Source: JAJEBT01 sp965221485 (GTDB lineage: Bacteria > Pseudomonadota > Alphaproteobacteria > MPNO01 > UBA830). From it: a stretch of 64,000 bases of DNA. The position numbers and the translations under genes were made by a program. Position 1 is the first letter of the stretch. Every line of letters begins with the position of its first letter. The stretch is taken from assembly GCA_965221485.1 (NCBI GenBank), contig OZ244893.1, positions 1,674,001-1,738,000 on the forward strand, written 5' to 3'. Shown piece by piece: positions 26,411 through 36,059 of the stretch. A model generated the notes under the pieces. It was given only the letters and a program-made list of their open reading frames with translations, was not told the origin of the DNA and did not search any database.

Positions 26411-27673
26411 TTATCCTTTGAAAACATTCTTCCCCACCTCAAGGAATCTGGCCGGATCGACGGCCTTGCCAAATACCAGAATCTCGTAATGAAGATGGGT
26501 TCCGGTACTTCGGCCCGAGTTGCCGACCTGACCAATTCGATCCCTCGCTGACACTGTGGCGCCCCGCTTCACCAGAATCTGGCGAAGGTGTCCGTAGCGG
26601 GTTACGATTCCGTTCCCGTGGTCGATCTCTACCAAACGTCCATACCGCCCCTTGCGTCCTGCGAATGTCACCTTGCCCGCCGCCGGTGCGTATATGGCTG
26701 ACCGGTACCTCGCCCTCATGTCCAGACCGTTATGCATCGCCCGGCGACCGTTTATCGGATCCTTGCGCGGTCCGAACCGACTGGTGATGGAAAAGTAATC
26801 CAGCGGTGACATCAGCGGCAGATGGCGCACGAAATCCCTGAGCCGATGTATGTGTTCAAGCAATTCAGCGGCCTTTTTCGATGCCGCATTCAGGGCAATT
26901 TCCTCAGGCGACAGTCCCTCTGAGCCAACGGCCTTGAATGGCCCGCCCTGGGCGGACTCCGGGGGTTGCGCCTCGGGCAAATGGCGTTTCAGGTCAAGAC
27001 CTGCGGCCACGATCAGCCCTTCCAGCCATTGGACTTCAGCATATGCCTGATCGTTGATTTGCTGCAGCAACCGTCCCTGAACATTTTTTACCCGCGAGAA
27101 TCGTTGTTCAATCGTCTCCAGTTGGGACTTGAGGCTCCTGTTTTCAGTATTCGTGCTGTCCTCGCGCTTCCGCACGTGCGCCAGTTCCGTTTCTGTCGCC
27201 TGCAGGTCTTGAGCCAACAGCCGGTTCCGGTCACGCGCGCGGTCGACCCAGTGATCAAGGCTCGACGCATAGGCAATCAGGTCCGTCCTTCTGGCCGTAG
27301 CCCAGTTATGTGGACCGTCAACCCGATCGACAGCGCTTGTCATGGACTCTTCCGAGACAGGTGGACGCTCACCGTTCAGGATCCTGGGCAACCCCTTCTT
27401 CATCCGGCTTTGCGCCTCGATCTCGTACTGTGAGCGGTCGTAAATGCCCTTCACCTCAAAATAGGCGTCGGTCACGAAGGCAAGCCAGGCGAACCCGCCG
27501 GCCAGCAAAAGGATTCCGAGGATCTGGATTTCCCGGGGAAGCGCAAAGCGGCGCAAACGGCCACCCGAACGCACCATGACCTCGCGGTCAAGCCATCTTG
27601 GTCCCCTGACCTCTTTCCTGATTCGCTTTCGGACAATCCTTGTCCGTTCCGCGAACTCCGTTCTCCCGGTCAC
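26411..27673 (-). CDS. M23 family metallopeptidase, membrane-anchored, bactofilin partner
   Basis: 420 residues. A basic cytoplasmic N-terminus is followed by one membrane helix (about residues 48-68, ILGILLLAGGFAWLAFV). A long coiled-coil-like region covers about 150-220 and the LytM/M23 endopeptidase domain about 305-410. Zinc ligands are visible in MHNGLDMRA (H, D) and HLHYEI (H). It probably cuts peptidoglycan cross-links in the periplasm where the bactofilin scaffold places it, as in the LmdC/bactofilin pairs known from curved Alphaproteobacteria. The pair is transcribed together. Confidence 0.92.
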   Translation of the reverse strand: MTGRTEFAERTRIVRKRIRKEVRGPRWLDREVMVRSGGRLRRFALPREIQILGILLLAGGFAWLAFVTDAYFEVKGIYDRSQYEIEAQSRMKKGLPRILNGERPPVSEESMTSAVDRVDGPHNWATARRTDLIAYASSLDHWVDRARDRNRLLAQDLQATETELAHVRKREDSTNTENRSLKSQLETIEQRFSRVKNVQGRLLQQINDQAYAEVQWLEGLIVAAGLDLKRHLPEAQPPESAQGGPFKAVGSEGLSPEEIALNAASKKAAELLEHIHRLRDFVRHLPLMSPLDYFSITSRFGPRKDPINGRRAMHNGLDMRARYRSAIYAPAAGKVTFAGRKGRYGRLVEIDHGNGIVTRYGHLRQILVKRGATVSARDRIGQVGNSGRSTGTHLHYEILVFGKAVDPARFLEVGKNVFKG

Positions 27674-28442
27674 TTTTGTCGTATTCCCGCTCTCATGATC
27701 AGATCGGTCGTTGCCTGACCGCCCTGCCGGTTGCCGGTGCAGGGTTACGGCCGACCATTCATTGCCCGAAATTCATTCTATCCCCCGACACGGATGCAGT
27801 CTTCCAAAATCTCGCGGAACACGTCAAGAGATATCACCATGGTTTCCGCACGATGTTCCGGGGGGCACAGCCTTGACCGTGACATAATGGCAGTCCTGAA
27901 AAGCACTCTCCCCGGGGTCTTCGGAGGTTACAGAACCGTTATTCGCCCTGCGTATATCCATGGATTTGTATCAGTTGGTCGGTCTCTGGGTCGCCCGCTT
28001 CAGGACAGTCCACCCCATGCCCGTCAGCATCGGCTCAGACCCGTGCCGTTACGGGCTTCCGCAAGAACCTGGCGTCGCCCGGCCTGAACGAAGCGCGCTG
28101 GTCTCTTGGAACAGCGACATCCCGGTCTCACACAGTCGACCGATTTCATATCACCAGACGGTTCAGGAGTGTTCGACGGACTCCCGCTCACAGTTCGGAT
28201 TCATTCCCCGGGATGCGAGCCGATGGAGAAACCCGGCCTCTTCAGCGGTTTGCAGCGATGACGGGACAGAGACTCCTGCCAGCCGTCTGTCCGGATCCGG
28301 CGGCTGGCATGAAACTCGAGCGACCGATGACCTCCCGGGATGACGCCGAAACGCGTTGCTCCCGAAGCCGCGGATCGCCTATATTCGGCACGGGAGCGTC
28401 ATCGTGATTACGTTCCCCGAAATACCAGCGGGAGGAGTCGTT
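27674..28442. other. Gene-poor stretch between divergent genes
   Basis: 769 bases between the M23 peptidase gene and the Rieske gene. Plus-strand frames at 27731-28087 and 27960-28343 lack any familiar motif and overlap each other; I consider them chance. No repeat was found. Confidence 0.4.
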
Positions 28443-28811
28443 GTGGTCGAGTTATATGTTGGACAAGTGGACGAATTCGAGGACCGGGACCGCAAGATTA
28501 TTGCGCAGGGCGATCTGGAAATTGGCGTATTCTACGTAGACGGAGAATTCTACGCCTATGAAAACAACTGCGCTCATCAGGGTGGACCTGCCTGCCAGGG
28601 CAAGATCATCAACCGGGTCGAGGAAATTATCCACGAGACCGAAAAGACGGCTCACGGCCTCCGGTTTTCCGAGACAGACGTCCATATTGTCTGCCCCTGG
28701 CACGGCTTCGAATACAACGTCAAGACCGGCCGGCATCCTGGCAGTCGTAACGTACGGCTAAAGCCCTACCCTGTGGCGGTGCGGGACGGAGATGTCTATG
28801 TCGCCGTCTGA
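28443..28811 (+). CDS. Rieske [2Fe-2S] protein with long intermotif spacer
   Basis: 122 residues from the GTG at 28443, chosen because GGAGGA lies six bases upstream; the frame is open further 5' but without similarity. The Rieske motifs are NNCAHQGG (C-x-H, about residue 44) and VCPWHGF (C-x2-H, about 85). The two halves are 38 residues apart, whereas 15-17 is usual in ferredoxins of this type. The inserted stretch runs from GKIINRVEE to FSETDVH. It likely carries electrons to a partner enzyme or acts in the amidohydrolase cluster downstream. Its stop overlaps the next gene. Confidence 0.85.
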   Translation: MVELYVGQVDEFEDRDRKIIAQGDLEIGVFYVDGEFYAYENNCAHQGGPACQGKIINRVEEIIHETEKTAHGLRFSETDVHIVCPWHGFEYNVKTGRHPGSRNVRLKPYPVAVRDGDVYVAV

Positions 28812-29118
28812 TGCCGACATTTCGGAACTCGGGCAAGCCGCTGCCAGGGCAATGGCGCTTGCCGAGAAGGCTCTCAAGGAAGGCGAGACCTCAGGAATTC
28901 CTGATCATGTCGTCCAGCAATTATTGACAGCCGGTACAAGGTTGTTTGCCCACAAGGTTGAAATGGAAGAGCGTTACTTCTCTCCTTATACCGGCGCAGA
29001 GGATGTAACGGCGACGGATGTTGTCATGACCTGTTCAGACATGCTGCGAGCCGTCAACCTGTCCAGTTTCGACCTTGCGATGTGGTTCGGGCGGCCGCGT
29101 CCCGACGACAATATCTGA
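28798..29118 (+). CDS. Small conserved-looking protein of unknown function
   Basis: 106 residues from the ATG at 28798 (108 from the ATG at 28792); both starts lie inside the end of the Rieske gene, so the two are translationally coupled. It is mostly helical by appearance (QAAARAMALAEKALKEGE, DHVVQQLLTAG), has one cysteine and no membrane segment. I do not recognise a family. The overlap with the Rieske gene and the amidohydrolase gene 300 bases downstream suggest a small accessory subunit of one of them. Confidence 0.65.
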   Translation: MSPSDADISELGQAAARAMALAEKALKEGETSGIPDHVVQQLLTAGTRLFAHKVEMEERYFSPYTGAEDVTATDVVMTCSDMLRAVNLSSFDLAMWFGRPRPDDNI

Positions 29119-29423
29119 TCCCGGGGCACAATCCGCATTCGATCAGGCGTTACCAGACAATTCGGAACCCGCGGATGCCAGGAGGCAAACACATGCTGTT
29201 CCGGGAAAACGCGATTTACCTTGAGGCTCCGGATTGATCTGAAAGGGCGAGACAGGGCCGGTCTGGCAGCATCAGGCAACATTCGGAAAGGCACCCAGGC
29301 GGGACACGTCTTTTCGATGCAAGACCGGAACAGGTTGCCGTGCTACACTTGGGGTGTAAGCAGGCGAGCGTGAGCGGAGAGGCTTGGGCAGTTCTTCGCG
29401 ATCGACGAACGAGGAGAGCCGAT
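29119..29423. other. Intergenic region before the amidohydrolase gene
   Basis: 305 bases without a recognised gene. The downstream start at 29424 has GAGGAG at a good distance. A short in-frame ATG at 29340 is not preferred. Because of the size of the gap the amidohydrolase may have its own promoter. Confidence 0.4.
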
Positions 29424-30644
29424 ATGGACACAGGGATCGAACCCGTACGCGAAATTCCCATCAAGCAGATCACGACACACACGGATTCCCGTGATGTCCT
29501 GGCACGGGCGCGCCGCCAGGCCGAAGAACGCAACTTCGACGATGTTTTCATCGTCGACATCGATTCACATCACACGGAAACCGAGTCCTGGCGGGAGATC
29601 ATCCAGTATATTGACGATCCCGTCACCCGTGAGAACGCCAAGGAAATGGTCTTTCACCGCTCGGGAACACCCCCATACGGGCTGAACGGGGACCTCGCAA
29701 TGCGTTACCAGGATGTCGGGGGCCGAATCCCGCATCAGGCTGCACGCAGTGAAAAGATCGATGAGTCGGAAATCCGTGAGGCGGGTCATCGGGACCTCGT
29801 ACTCGCCAAACGGTCCTACGAAGCCATGGGAATCGATTACCAGATCGTGTTTCCCACACCGATGCTGTTTCTGGGCATGCACCCTCAATTTGACATGGAA
29901 GCAACCCTGGGCAAGGCCTACAACCGGTGGCAGGTGGAGAACATCCTTTCGAAGGACAAGCGCCTCAAGACCATGATGTTTCTGCCATTCAATGATCCGG
30001 AATCAGCGCTGGAAACGATTGAGGAGTTCGGCGATGCGCCGGGCTGTGTCGGATTTATGGTCACCTCCGTCCGATACAAGGCCGTCCATCACAATCATTA
30101 CATGAAGGTTTACCGTGCTCTTGAAGAGCGGGGCCTGCCCCTCGGTTTTCATGCCGGTTACTACTGGCAAGACCCCTTCATGATGCAGATCAACCGCTTC
30201 GGTTCCATGCATGCCCTTTCCTTTGTCTGGTGCAATGTGGTGCATATGACAAACTGGGTCATGAATGCGCTTCCGGAACGGTTTCCGGGTCTTAATGTCG
30301 TGTGGATCGAATCCGGGCTTGCCTGGGTACCCTGGCTGATGCAACGCCTGGACCACACCTATCTCATGCGCTCTTCAGAAGCCCCGGCGCTCAAGAAGAT
30401 GCCGAGCGAATACATGAAGGAGATGTATTACACCTGCCAGCCCATGGAGACAGACCACCGCAAGGCGCTTGAGGTCACTTTCGAAATGATCAATGCGGAA
30501 ACCCAGCTGCTCTACGCATCGGACTGGCCCCACTACGATTTTGACACGCCCAGCGTCATTTGGGACCTGCCGTTTCTGGATGAGCAGGCGAAGCGTAACA
30601 TTCTCGGGCTGAACGCCAAGCGGATCTTCAACCTGGATCGCTGA
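29424..30644 (+). CDS. Amidohydrolase family protein (ACMSD/decarboxylase-like, amidohydrolase 2)
   Basis: 406 residues from the ATG at 29424, preceded by GAGGAG. It belongs to the TIM-barrel amidohydrolase group that includes aminocarboxymuconate-semialdehyde decarboxylase and aromatic-acid decarboxylases. The N-terminal metal motif is VDIDSHHTE, a further histidine is in GFHAGYYWQD, another in NVVHMTNWVM and the late catalytic aspartate in ASDWPHYDFD. The likely reaction is non-oxidative decarboxylation or hydrolysis of a carboxylated aromatic or its ring-fission product. A Rieske protein and a small protein are encoded just upstream on the same strand. Confidence 0.86.
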   Translation: MDTGIEPVREIPIKQITTHTDSRDVLARARRQAEERNFDDVFIVDIDSHHTETESWREIIQYIDDPVTRENAKEMVFHRSGTPPYGLNGDLAMRYQDVGGRIPHQAARSEKIDESEIREAGHRDLVLAKRSYEAMGIDYQIVFPTPMLFLGMHPQFDMEATLGKAYNRWQVENILSKDKRLKTMMFLPFNDPESALETIEEFGDAPGCVGFMVTSVRYKAVHHNHYMKVYRALEERGLPLGFHAGYYWQDPFMMQINRFGSMHALSFVWCNVVHMTNWVMNALPERFPGLNVVWIESGLAWVPWLMQRLDHTYLMRSSEAPALKKMPSEYMKEMYYTCQPMETDHRKALEVTFEMINAETQLLYASDWPHYDFDTPSVIWDLPFLDEQAKRNILGLNAKRIFNLDR

Positions 30645-30789
30645 GGCTTCGGGGAGAGCAATCCCCGCCCCTGGAGCGATACCCTGTCCTCAACAGGCAG
30701 GGGCGCACCGCCTTCGTGGCAGCTGAATACCGCTGAACGCCTGTCCGTGGACCCCATCCGGGCTTGTAACAGCCGGGATGGGGCTCAGT

Positions 30790-31690
30790 TGCGCCCCGTG
30801 CGCGACGAAAAACCGCGTCAGGCAGGCGATATTGAAAACCCGCTCCAGCCAGTGATTGAGGGAAATCGGGGCCTGTTGAACCCTGGCAGGACACAGATGG
30901 CCAAGATCTGTCGAGCCGGGAAACTCCAGCCGCACCAGGTCATTGTTATGCTGGTTCAGTCTCCACTCTCGCGAGTCACAGGGACGAGCGAAAAATCAGG
31001 CTCGAGAGAGCCTTGCTGATGGGCCGATGTTCGGTAAATTTCTTGCCATTGTCCGCCATGATGGTATCAATCAGCACCTTGGTGGGCTGAAGACATAGCC
31101 GGATCGCAGACCTCATTGCGCACACCGTGTTCGTCAGGACCTGTTGGAAAAACACGTTATTTGATCGACAATAGACAACAGGGCTTCCTGATGGCCCTTG
31201 CCGATGATGGTATCGATTTCCCAATTCCTGACTCCGAACGAACAAGTGTCCATAACCGTTCCGGCGGTTGGGCGTCTTGCCGGGGCGACCGAGATGTCCA
31301 GACAACCGGTCTCCGGCCTCGCGGTCCGTCCATATACACTCGCAGAACCAGGTCGCATTGACAGACTCCCGGCCCTCAAGGCGAAACCGCGGTCGAGGCC
31401 CCGTTCGAGAACCAATGCCTCCCCGAACGGGACGACAGATCCGGCGTCATCTTGCTGACAACCGACGACACTCTTGAGCGCCGTTCCTCCGAGGGGCCCC
31501 TCTGCCTGGTGATGGACTTGCCCATGATCACCAGCATTCCGCCGCAGTTCGCGAATGATCACAGAAGCGGCAAACCGATCTCCTGCATGTTGCAGCGCAC
31601 CGAAGTTCGTCTTTTCCGGATTGCAAGGATCCGGCATCGTTCGGGAACGGCCAGAAGATGACAGGCTTCTGGCAATACAATACCCTGCAT
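30790..31690 (-). pseudogene. Dead IS30-family transposase (insertion sequence remnant)
   Basis: Fragments of an IS30-type transposase follow one another on the minus strand in at least three frames: PERCRILAIRKRRTS and IIRELRRN (N-terminal helix-turn-helix), NWEIDTIIGKGH (first catalytic Asp), MADNGKKFTEH (second Asp), LNQHNNDLVRLEFPGSTDL (where LNENTN is expected, so the catalytic Glu is lost to Gln) and YRLPDAVF (C-terminus). The total span of about 900 bases matches a full-length gene. A TGTTGCACC sequence at 31769 resembles the ends of IS30 elements, but I could not find the matching inverted end, so the borders are uncertain. Confidence 0.75.
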
Positions 31691-31846
31691 GGTGACACTG
31701 AAATCTTGCAGCCACCTGATCCGCGTCAAAAGACGGGAGCAACGGAGGCTGATCCCCACTACCAAGGGTGTTGCACCTAAACGTGAAACGGACGTGTTCA
31801 ATTTCCTCCCTTTTTGAGACCGACAGACACCCGGATCAAGCGTAAC

Positions 31847-33439
31847 ATGGAACTTCTTGCGGGCGTTGTTGGTGGCTTCGGCCTGTTCATTGTCGGGATG
31901 TGGCTTCTGACGGAGAACCTCAAGAAGCTGGCCAGTCGCAGAATGCGTCAAATTGCGCATCGCTGGACCGGGAACCGGTACGGAGCCCTCCTATGGGGAA
32001 CCATCGGCGCCGGCATAACCCAGAGCATGACTGCGCTGACGTTTATCGTAGTCGGCCTTATGCGCTCCCGGCTGACCAATATGAGCGGTGCGCTGGCGAT
32101 GATATTGGGCGGGTCCATCGGGGTTACGGGTCTCGTCATGATTGTCACCTTCGACATAAAGGTCGTAGCGCTCTATGTCGTCGGTCTTGCCGGCGCTGTG
32201 GTAGCCACCGACCGATTGGCGCGGTATCGGACTGTAGCCGGATCGTTTCTCGGCGGAGCCATGATCATTCTGGGCCTGATGCTGCTCAGGGAGGCCGCCG
32301 CACCCCTCTCCGAAGAGCCCTGGTTCCGCGAGATGGTAGAGGGAACCGGGCATTCGCTGCTTCTCGCCTTCGCTGTGGCAGCTGCGTTGACCTTCGTCGT
32401 TCAGTCCTCCGGCGCGGTTTCCGCCTTCGGTATAAGCCTGGCGGCGGTCGGCATTGTCTCCGTCGATCAGGCAATCATGATCATCTACGGAAGCTATGTC
32501 GGCTCCGCCGCCATCCTGGCGGTATTGTCCGCCAACCTGACCGGACGCTCTCGTCAGGTCGTTATGTTCCTGGTGTTCTTCAACTCGCTGATCTGCGCTG
32601 TCGTCATTCCCCTTCTTTACCTCGAAATCCATTTCGGAGTTCCGTCGATAAAGGCAGTCATTGACGCGACCGGCTTCGACCTCCCGCAGCGTCTGGCTCT
32701 GGTCTATATCATCACGGCCATCGTCCCCGTGCCGATCGTGCTCGCCGGACTGGATCTTTCGGCCCGCATACTCGAGAAGTTCTGGCCGGAATCGGAAATC
32801 GACGAAATGTCTCGCGCGCAATTCATTCACGATCAGGCCACGGTCGATGTCGAGACGGCACTGCTACTGGTCGATCTGGAGCAAAAGCGCGCCTTCCGGT
32901 TGCTGCGGCGTTTTTTTGATGTTCTTCGGAACGGTGGCGACCTGCAACCGCTTCGGCAGGGACTGCACACCCTTATGGCCGAAATCGAGGAATTTCTGAA
33001 AGAACTGCAGCCACTGCAACCCATGCAAGCGGTCGAGGATCGTAACGCACTGCTCAACCGTCAGAAGCTGCTCGCCTGGTTGTGCGACTCGCTGGCCACC
33101 ATGTGCAATCCTCTGCTTGGCAAGACCGACCGTCCGGACCTGAATCGGTTTCGGGACAGCATGTGCGAGGGAGTGGACAGCGTGTTTCTGGCCTTCGACG
33201 ACGCACTGAAGGAAGGAGACCCCACGTCCTGGAATATAACCAGAACGCTATGCGGGGATCGTGGCGAGACCATGCGCAGATTGCGCAGCCAGTACACGGA
33301 GTCAAACCTGGATCTGGAAAAGTCGGATCTGTTGACCGTGTTTCTGGTCACCAATACGGCCGAAGACATCTTCTTCCTGCTGTCAAAGCTTGAGGAAGAC
33401 TTCAACCCCTATTCAGCGGCGGACGGAGCACCGGTGTAA
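31847..33439 (+). CDS. Na/Pi-cotransporter family protein with PhoU-like C-terminal region
   Basis: 530 residues from the ATG at 31847 (MELLAGVVGG). The first 320 residues are hydrophobic with the two inverted-repeat signatures of the NptA/PNaS family: GAGITQSMTALTF near residue 55 and VVQSSGAVSAFG near 185. The remaining 200 residues are helical and soluble, as in bacterial members with a PhoU-like tail. It probably carries phosphate with sodium, or a related anion; some homologues export phosphate. It stands alone beside the dead IS30 copy and converges with the FAH gene on the other strand. Confidence 0.88.
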   Translation: MELLAGVVGGFGLFIVGMWLLTENLKKLASRRMRQIAHRWTGNRYGALLWGTIGAGITQSMTALTFIVVGLMRSRLTNMSGALAMILGGSIGVTGLVMIVTFDIKVVALYVVGLAGAVVATDRLARYRTVAGSFLGGAMIILGLMLLREAAAPLSEEPWFREMVEGTGHSLLLAFAVAAALTFVVQSSGAVSAFGISLAAVGIVSVDQAIMIIYGSYVGSAAILAVLSANLTGRSRQVVMFLVFFNSLICAVVIPLLYLEIHFGVPSIKAVIDATGFDLPQRLALVYIITAIVPVPIVLAGLDLSARILEKFWPESEIDEMSRAQFIHDQATVDVETALLLVDLEQKRAFRLLRRFFDVLRNGGDLQPLRQGLHTLMAEIEEFLKELQPLQPMQAVEDRNALLNRQKLLAWLCDSLATMCNPLLGKTDRPDLNRFRDSMCEGVDSVFLAFDDALKEGDPTSWNITRTLCGDRGETMRRLRSQYTESNLDLEKSDLLTVFLVTNTAEDIFFLLSKLEEDFNPYSAADGAPV

Positions 33440-33723
33440 AGTTGAAGCGGGACTCTCCTGTGGGGCCTGTCCATTTTTTGACAGCCTGAGAGGAACCGCA
33501 GCAGAACCATCAACGGAAGCCGGTTCGGGAGATCCGAGTGTCGAGGACAACAACCTCGAACCTGTTACCGTCAAAGGGTTCACCCACGCCTCATTACCGG
33601 TACCAGATTATCCTTGGAACTTCAGGCAGTTGTCCGTTAACGTCATGAATCCTTTCGGGAACTCGCCGGCAGACGCGCCTCGCCAAACAGGACCGTTCCG
33701 GCAACAAATCCGAACAGCGATCC

Positions 33724-34575
33724 CTATCGGACCGCAACTTCCATGCGCCCGATCACGTCGGCTTCACACTGGAGATGATCACCGGCAGCGAGCGGTCCCA
33801 CACCCTGGGGAGTTCCGGTCATGATGATGTCTCCAGGATAGAGCGTGTAGAAGCGGGAGGCATACGCGATCAGTTTGCGGCAACCAAAAATCAGGAAACG
33901 CGTATTCGAATCCTGGCGCATCTCGCCATTGACCAGAATTCGAAAGTCAAGGTTGTCGGGATCCGGTATTTCGTCAGCCGTCGTCATCCATGGGCCCAGT
34001 ACGGCATAAGAATCCAGGGACTTCCGAAGGCTTCGATCTTCCACTCCCCGAACCGTGATATCGAGACCAATGGAATAACCCGCCACATAATCGAGGGCAG
34101 AGTCCTCCGGGACATTCTTCGCTGTCCGACCGATAATGATTGCCAGCTCGACTTCATGATCGTTACGGCGATCCACGTGTCCCAGTTCAATACCTTCTCC
34201 GGCACCTCGCAGCGCCGAAGTGGCCTTCAGGAAGAGACCATAGTCGTCAATCGTCCTGGATTCGCGGCCGAAATTGATTTCGGCGTCAGCCCGGGACTCC
34301 GCTATATGGTCCCAATAGTTCGCCGGAGCACCGATGATCTTGGTCGGATTGGCCACCGGGCTCAGGAGCGAAACATTGTCGACGCCCTGCACATAGCCCA
34401 TCTTCTGGTTGGCAACCACCTGTTCCGTCACCATGTCCAGATTGGCAATCAGGGCATCTCCCGGAGGCCGCGGCCAGCGCACAGCCGGGAGCGCCTCCAG
34501 CGCAATGGTTACATCAATGAGCTGATCCCCCTTGACCAGCCCGAGCTTGTCCTTGTTGTAACGGCACAGTCTCAT
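33724..34575 (-). CDS. Fumarylacetoacetate hydrolase family protein
   Basis: 283 residues, the size of single-domain FAH enzymes that hydrolyse, hydrate or decarboxylate 2-oxoacid intermediates. Family segments include SPVANPTKIIGAPANY, RRNDHEVELAIIIG (metal-binding glutamates), GYSIGLDITVRG, SYAVLGPWMTTADEIPDPDNL and MTGTPQGVGPL. The ATG overlaps the stop of the enolase-superfamily gene upstream by four bases. It is the last gene of the operon and a close paralogue of the FAH gene at 36059, sharing long near-identical blocks, which suggests two successive or alternative steps on related substrates. Confidence 0.92.
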   Translation of the reverse strand: MRLCRYNKDKLGLVKGDQLIDVTIALEALPAVRWPRPPGDALIANLDMVTEQVVANQKMGYVQGVDNVSLLSPVANPTKIIGAPANYWDHIAESRADAEINFGRESRTIDDYGLFLKATSALRGAGEGIELGHVDRRNDHEVELAIIIGRTAKNVPEDSALDYVAGYSIGLDITVRGVEDRSLRKSLDSYAVLGPWMTTADEIPDPDNLDFRILVNGEMRQDSNTRFLIFGCRKLIAYASRFYTLYPGDIIMTGTPQGVGPLAAGDHLQCEADVIGRMEVAVR

Positions 34576-35651
34576 GTCTTGACCCTGAATTCCTCTCTCG
34601 CACCCGGTGCCCAGCTCAGGCCGTGACCCACGCCCGTCGGTGTCGTCATATTTCCGTGGTCATCCATTTCCACCGGCTGATCGAAGAGAGGTTCCAGAAG
34701 CGGAAAATCTTCCAACCACCGGACCGCAGGCACGGCTGCAGCAAGGTGAATGAACAGAGCCGGAAGGAAATGGGGCGAGACCACGAGGCCATGGTAGTCC
34801 GCGATTTGCGCTACACGCAAACACTCTGTCAGACCTCCCATCATTGCGAGATCGGGCTGAACAACCGATATGGCGCCGCTTCTCATAATTGGCGCCAACT
34901 CCACGACACCCTGATGATGCTCACCGGTTGCGAGCGGCACTGAAAACCGGCCGGCGAGCATGGAAAGACCCTCGATGTTCTGGGCGGGCAGCGGTTCCTC
35001 GAGCCACAGCGCATTGACATCGGAAAGTACCCCGGCCAGCCAGGCTGCCTGTACCACGTCACATTTTTCGTTGGCATCGGCCATGATCCGAACATTGTCG
35101 GGCAGCACCGAGGCAACGGCCTCAATTCTGGTCTTGTCAGCCGGCAGTCCGGCGACTCGCAGCTTGACGGCGGAACATCCTCGTGCCGAGTAATCCAGCG
35201 CACGTTCTGCTGCCTTTTCGGGATCCTGGGTCGGACCGAACCCTCCTGAGCCATACACAGGCACTTTCACCGGAACACCACCCATCGCCGTGGCCAGACT
35301 CACTCCTCGCTGGCGGGCGTGCAGATCCCACATGGCAACGTCGATTGCGGCCATGGCGACATATCCTGAACCGCGTCCCAGTCGATTCAGTGAACCCGCA
35401 AGACGGCGCCACAGAACCTGCGGCGGCACACTATCCGCACCTTCCACGAACCGTGCCAGCATGTCCTGCGCAATGGCTGCGACACCATGTCCCCCACCTC
35501 CAAGAACATATGAAAATCCGGTCCCTGTATGGCCGTCATCGTCCTCCAGATCCGCAACGACCACATCAACGGACGTGATCCCGGAGCCTCCGGTAGGGCC
35601 CGATAAAGGGAACACCCAGAGTTCAGCTGTGGCACGTGTGATCTTCACCAC
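34572..35651 (-). CDS. Mandelate racemase / muconate lactonizing enzyme family protein
   Basis: 359 residues of the enolase superfamily. Metal ligands are seen in MADANEK (Asp), WLEEPLP (Glu) and ATGEHHQG (Glu). The barrel strand with SAVKLRVAG carries the usual basic residue, and SPHFLPALFIHLAA near residue 295 has a histidine in the place used by mandelate racemase and acid-sugar dehydratases. It likely abstracts the alpha proton of a carboxylate, as a dehydratase or racemase. Translation starts at a GTG (35651) directly after the stop of the DUF120 gene and ends overlapping the FAH gene. Gene order FAH-DUF120-MR-FAH points to one pathway. Confidence 0.9.
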   Translation of the reverse strand: MVKITRATAELWVFPLSGPTGGSGITSVDVVVADLEDDDGHTGTGFSYVLGGGGHGVAAIAQDMLARFVEGADSVPPQVLWRRLAGSLNRLGRGSGYVAMAAIDVAMWDLHARQRGVSLATAMGGVPVKVPVYGSGGFGPTQDPEKAAERALDYSARGCSAVKLRVAGLPADKTRIEAVASVLPDNVRIMADANEKCDVVQAAWLAGVLSDVNALWLEEPLPAQNIEGLSMLAGRFSVPLATGEHHQGVVELAPIMRSGAISVVQPDLAMMGGLTECLRVAQIADYHGLVVSPHFLPALFIHLAAAVPAVRWLEDFPLLEPLFDQPVEMDDHGNMTTPTGVGHGLSWAPGAREEFRVKT

Positions 35652-36059
35652 CTAGACGCGCTCCCTGAGGCTGAGGGTCAAGACATCGCCATCTTCGACT
35701 CCGAGCTGTTTTCGCAAACCGAACTCCGAAATCAGTTCAACCTGGGCCGGAGGATAGTCCGGCACCAGCGGATACACGATCGCTGCCGGAATATCTCCAG
35801 GCAACATCACCTGCCAGCATTTTGCATCGCAATCATGGGGCCCGCTGCCGGGATTGCAGATCCTGATGCCGTCGGTGCGTCGAATACGAACCCACACCGG
35901 CATTGAGTCCGGGTCATCAATGATCAGGTTGAGGGTGCCAGGATGCGGATCGATATCAAGCTGCTCCATGAATGCCTTCCGGGCCCAGGACAGAGCGGTA
36001 AAGGTCCGGCCCATACCAATGCCCGTCGCAACCCGGCCCGTCAGGGTCTGGAGGGCCAT
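35652..36059 (-). CDS. DUF120 family protein (CTP-dependent riboflavin kinase-like)
   Basis: 135 residues from the ATG at 36059, which shares one base with the stop of the FAH gene before it (TGATG). The fold is that of archaeal CTP-dependent riboflavin kinases: LTGRVATGIGMGRTF at the start, HPGTLNLIIDD near residue 45, CDAKCWQVML and a C-terminal VELISEFGLRKQLGVEDGD. True RibK activity is archaeal, and bacteria normally use RibF, so this protein probably has another role here, such as binding or modifying a pathway intermediate. It lies between genes for an FAH enzyme and an enolase-superfamily enzyme with no gaps. Confidence 0.75.
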   Translation of the reverse strand: MALQTLTGRVATGIGMGRTFTALSWARKAFMEQLDIDPHPGTLNLIIDDPDSMPVWVRIRRTDGIRICNPGSGPHDCDAKCWQVMLPGDIPAAIVYPLVPDYPPAQVELISEFGLRKQLGVEDGDVLTLSLRERV

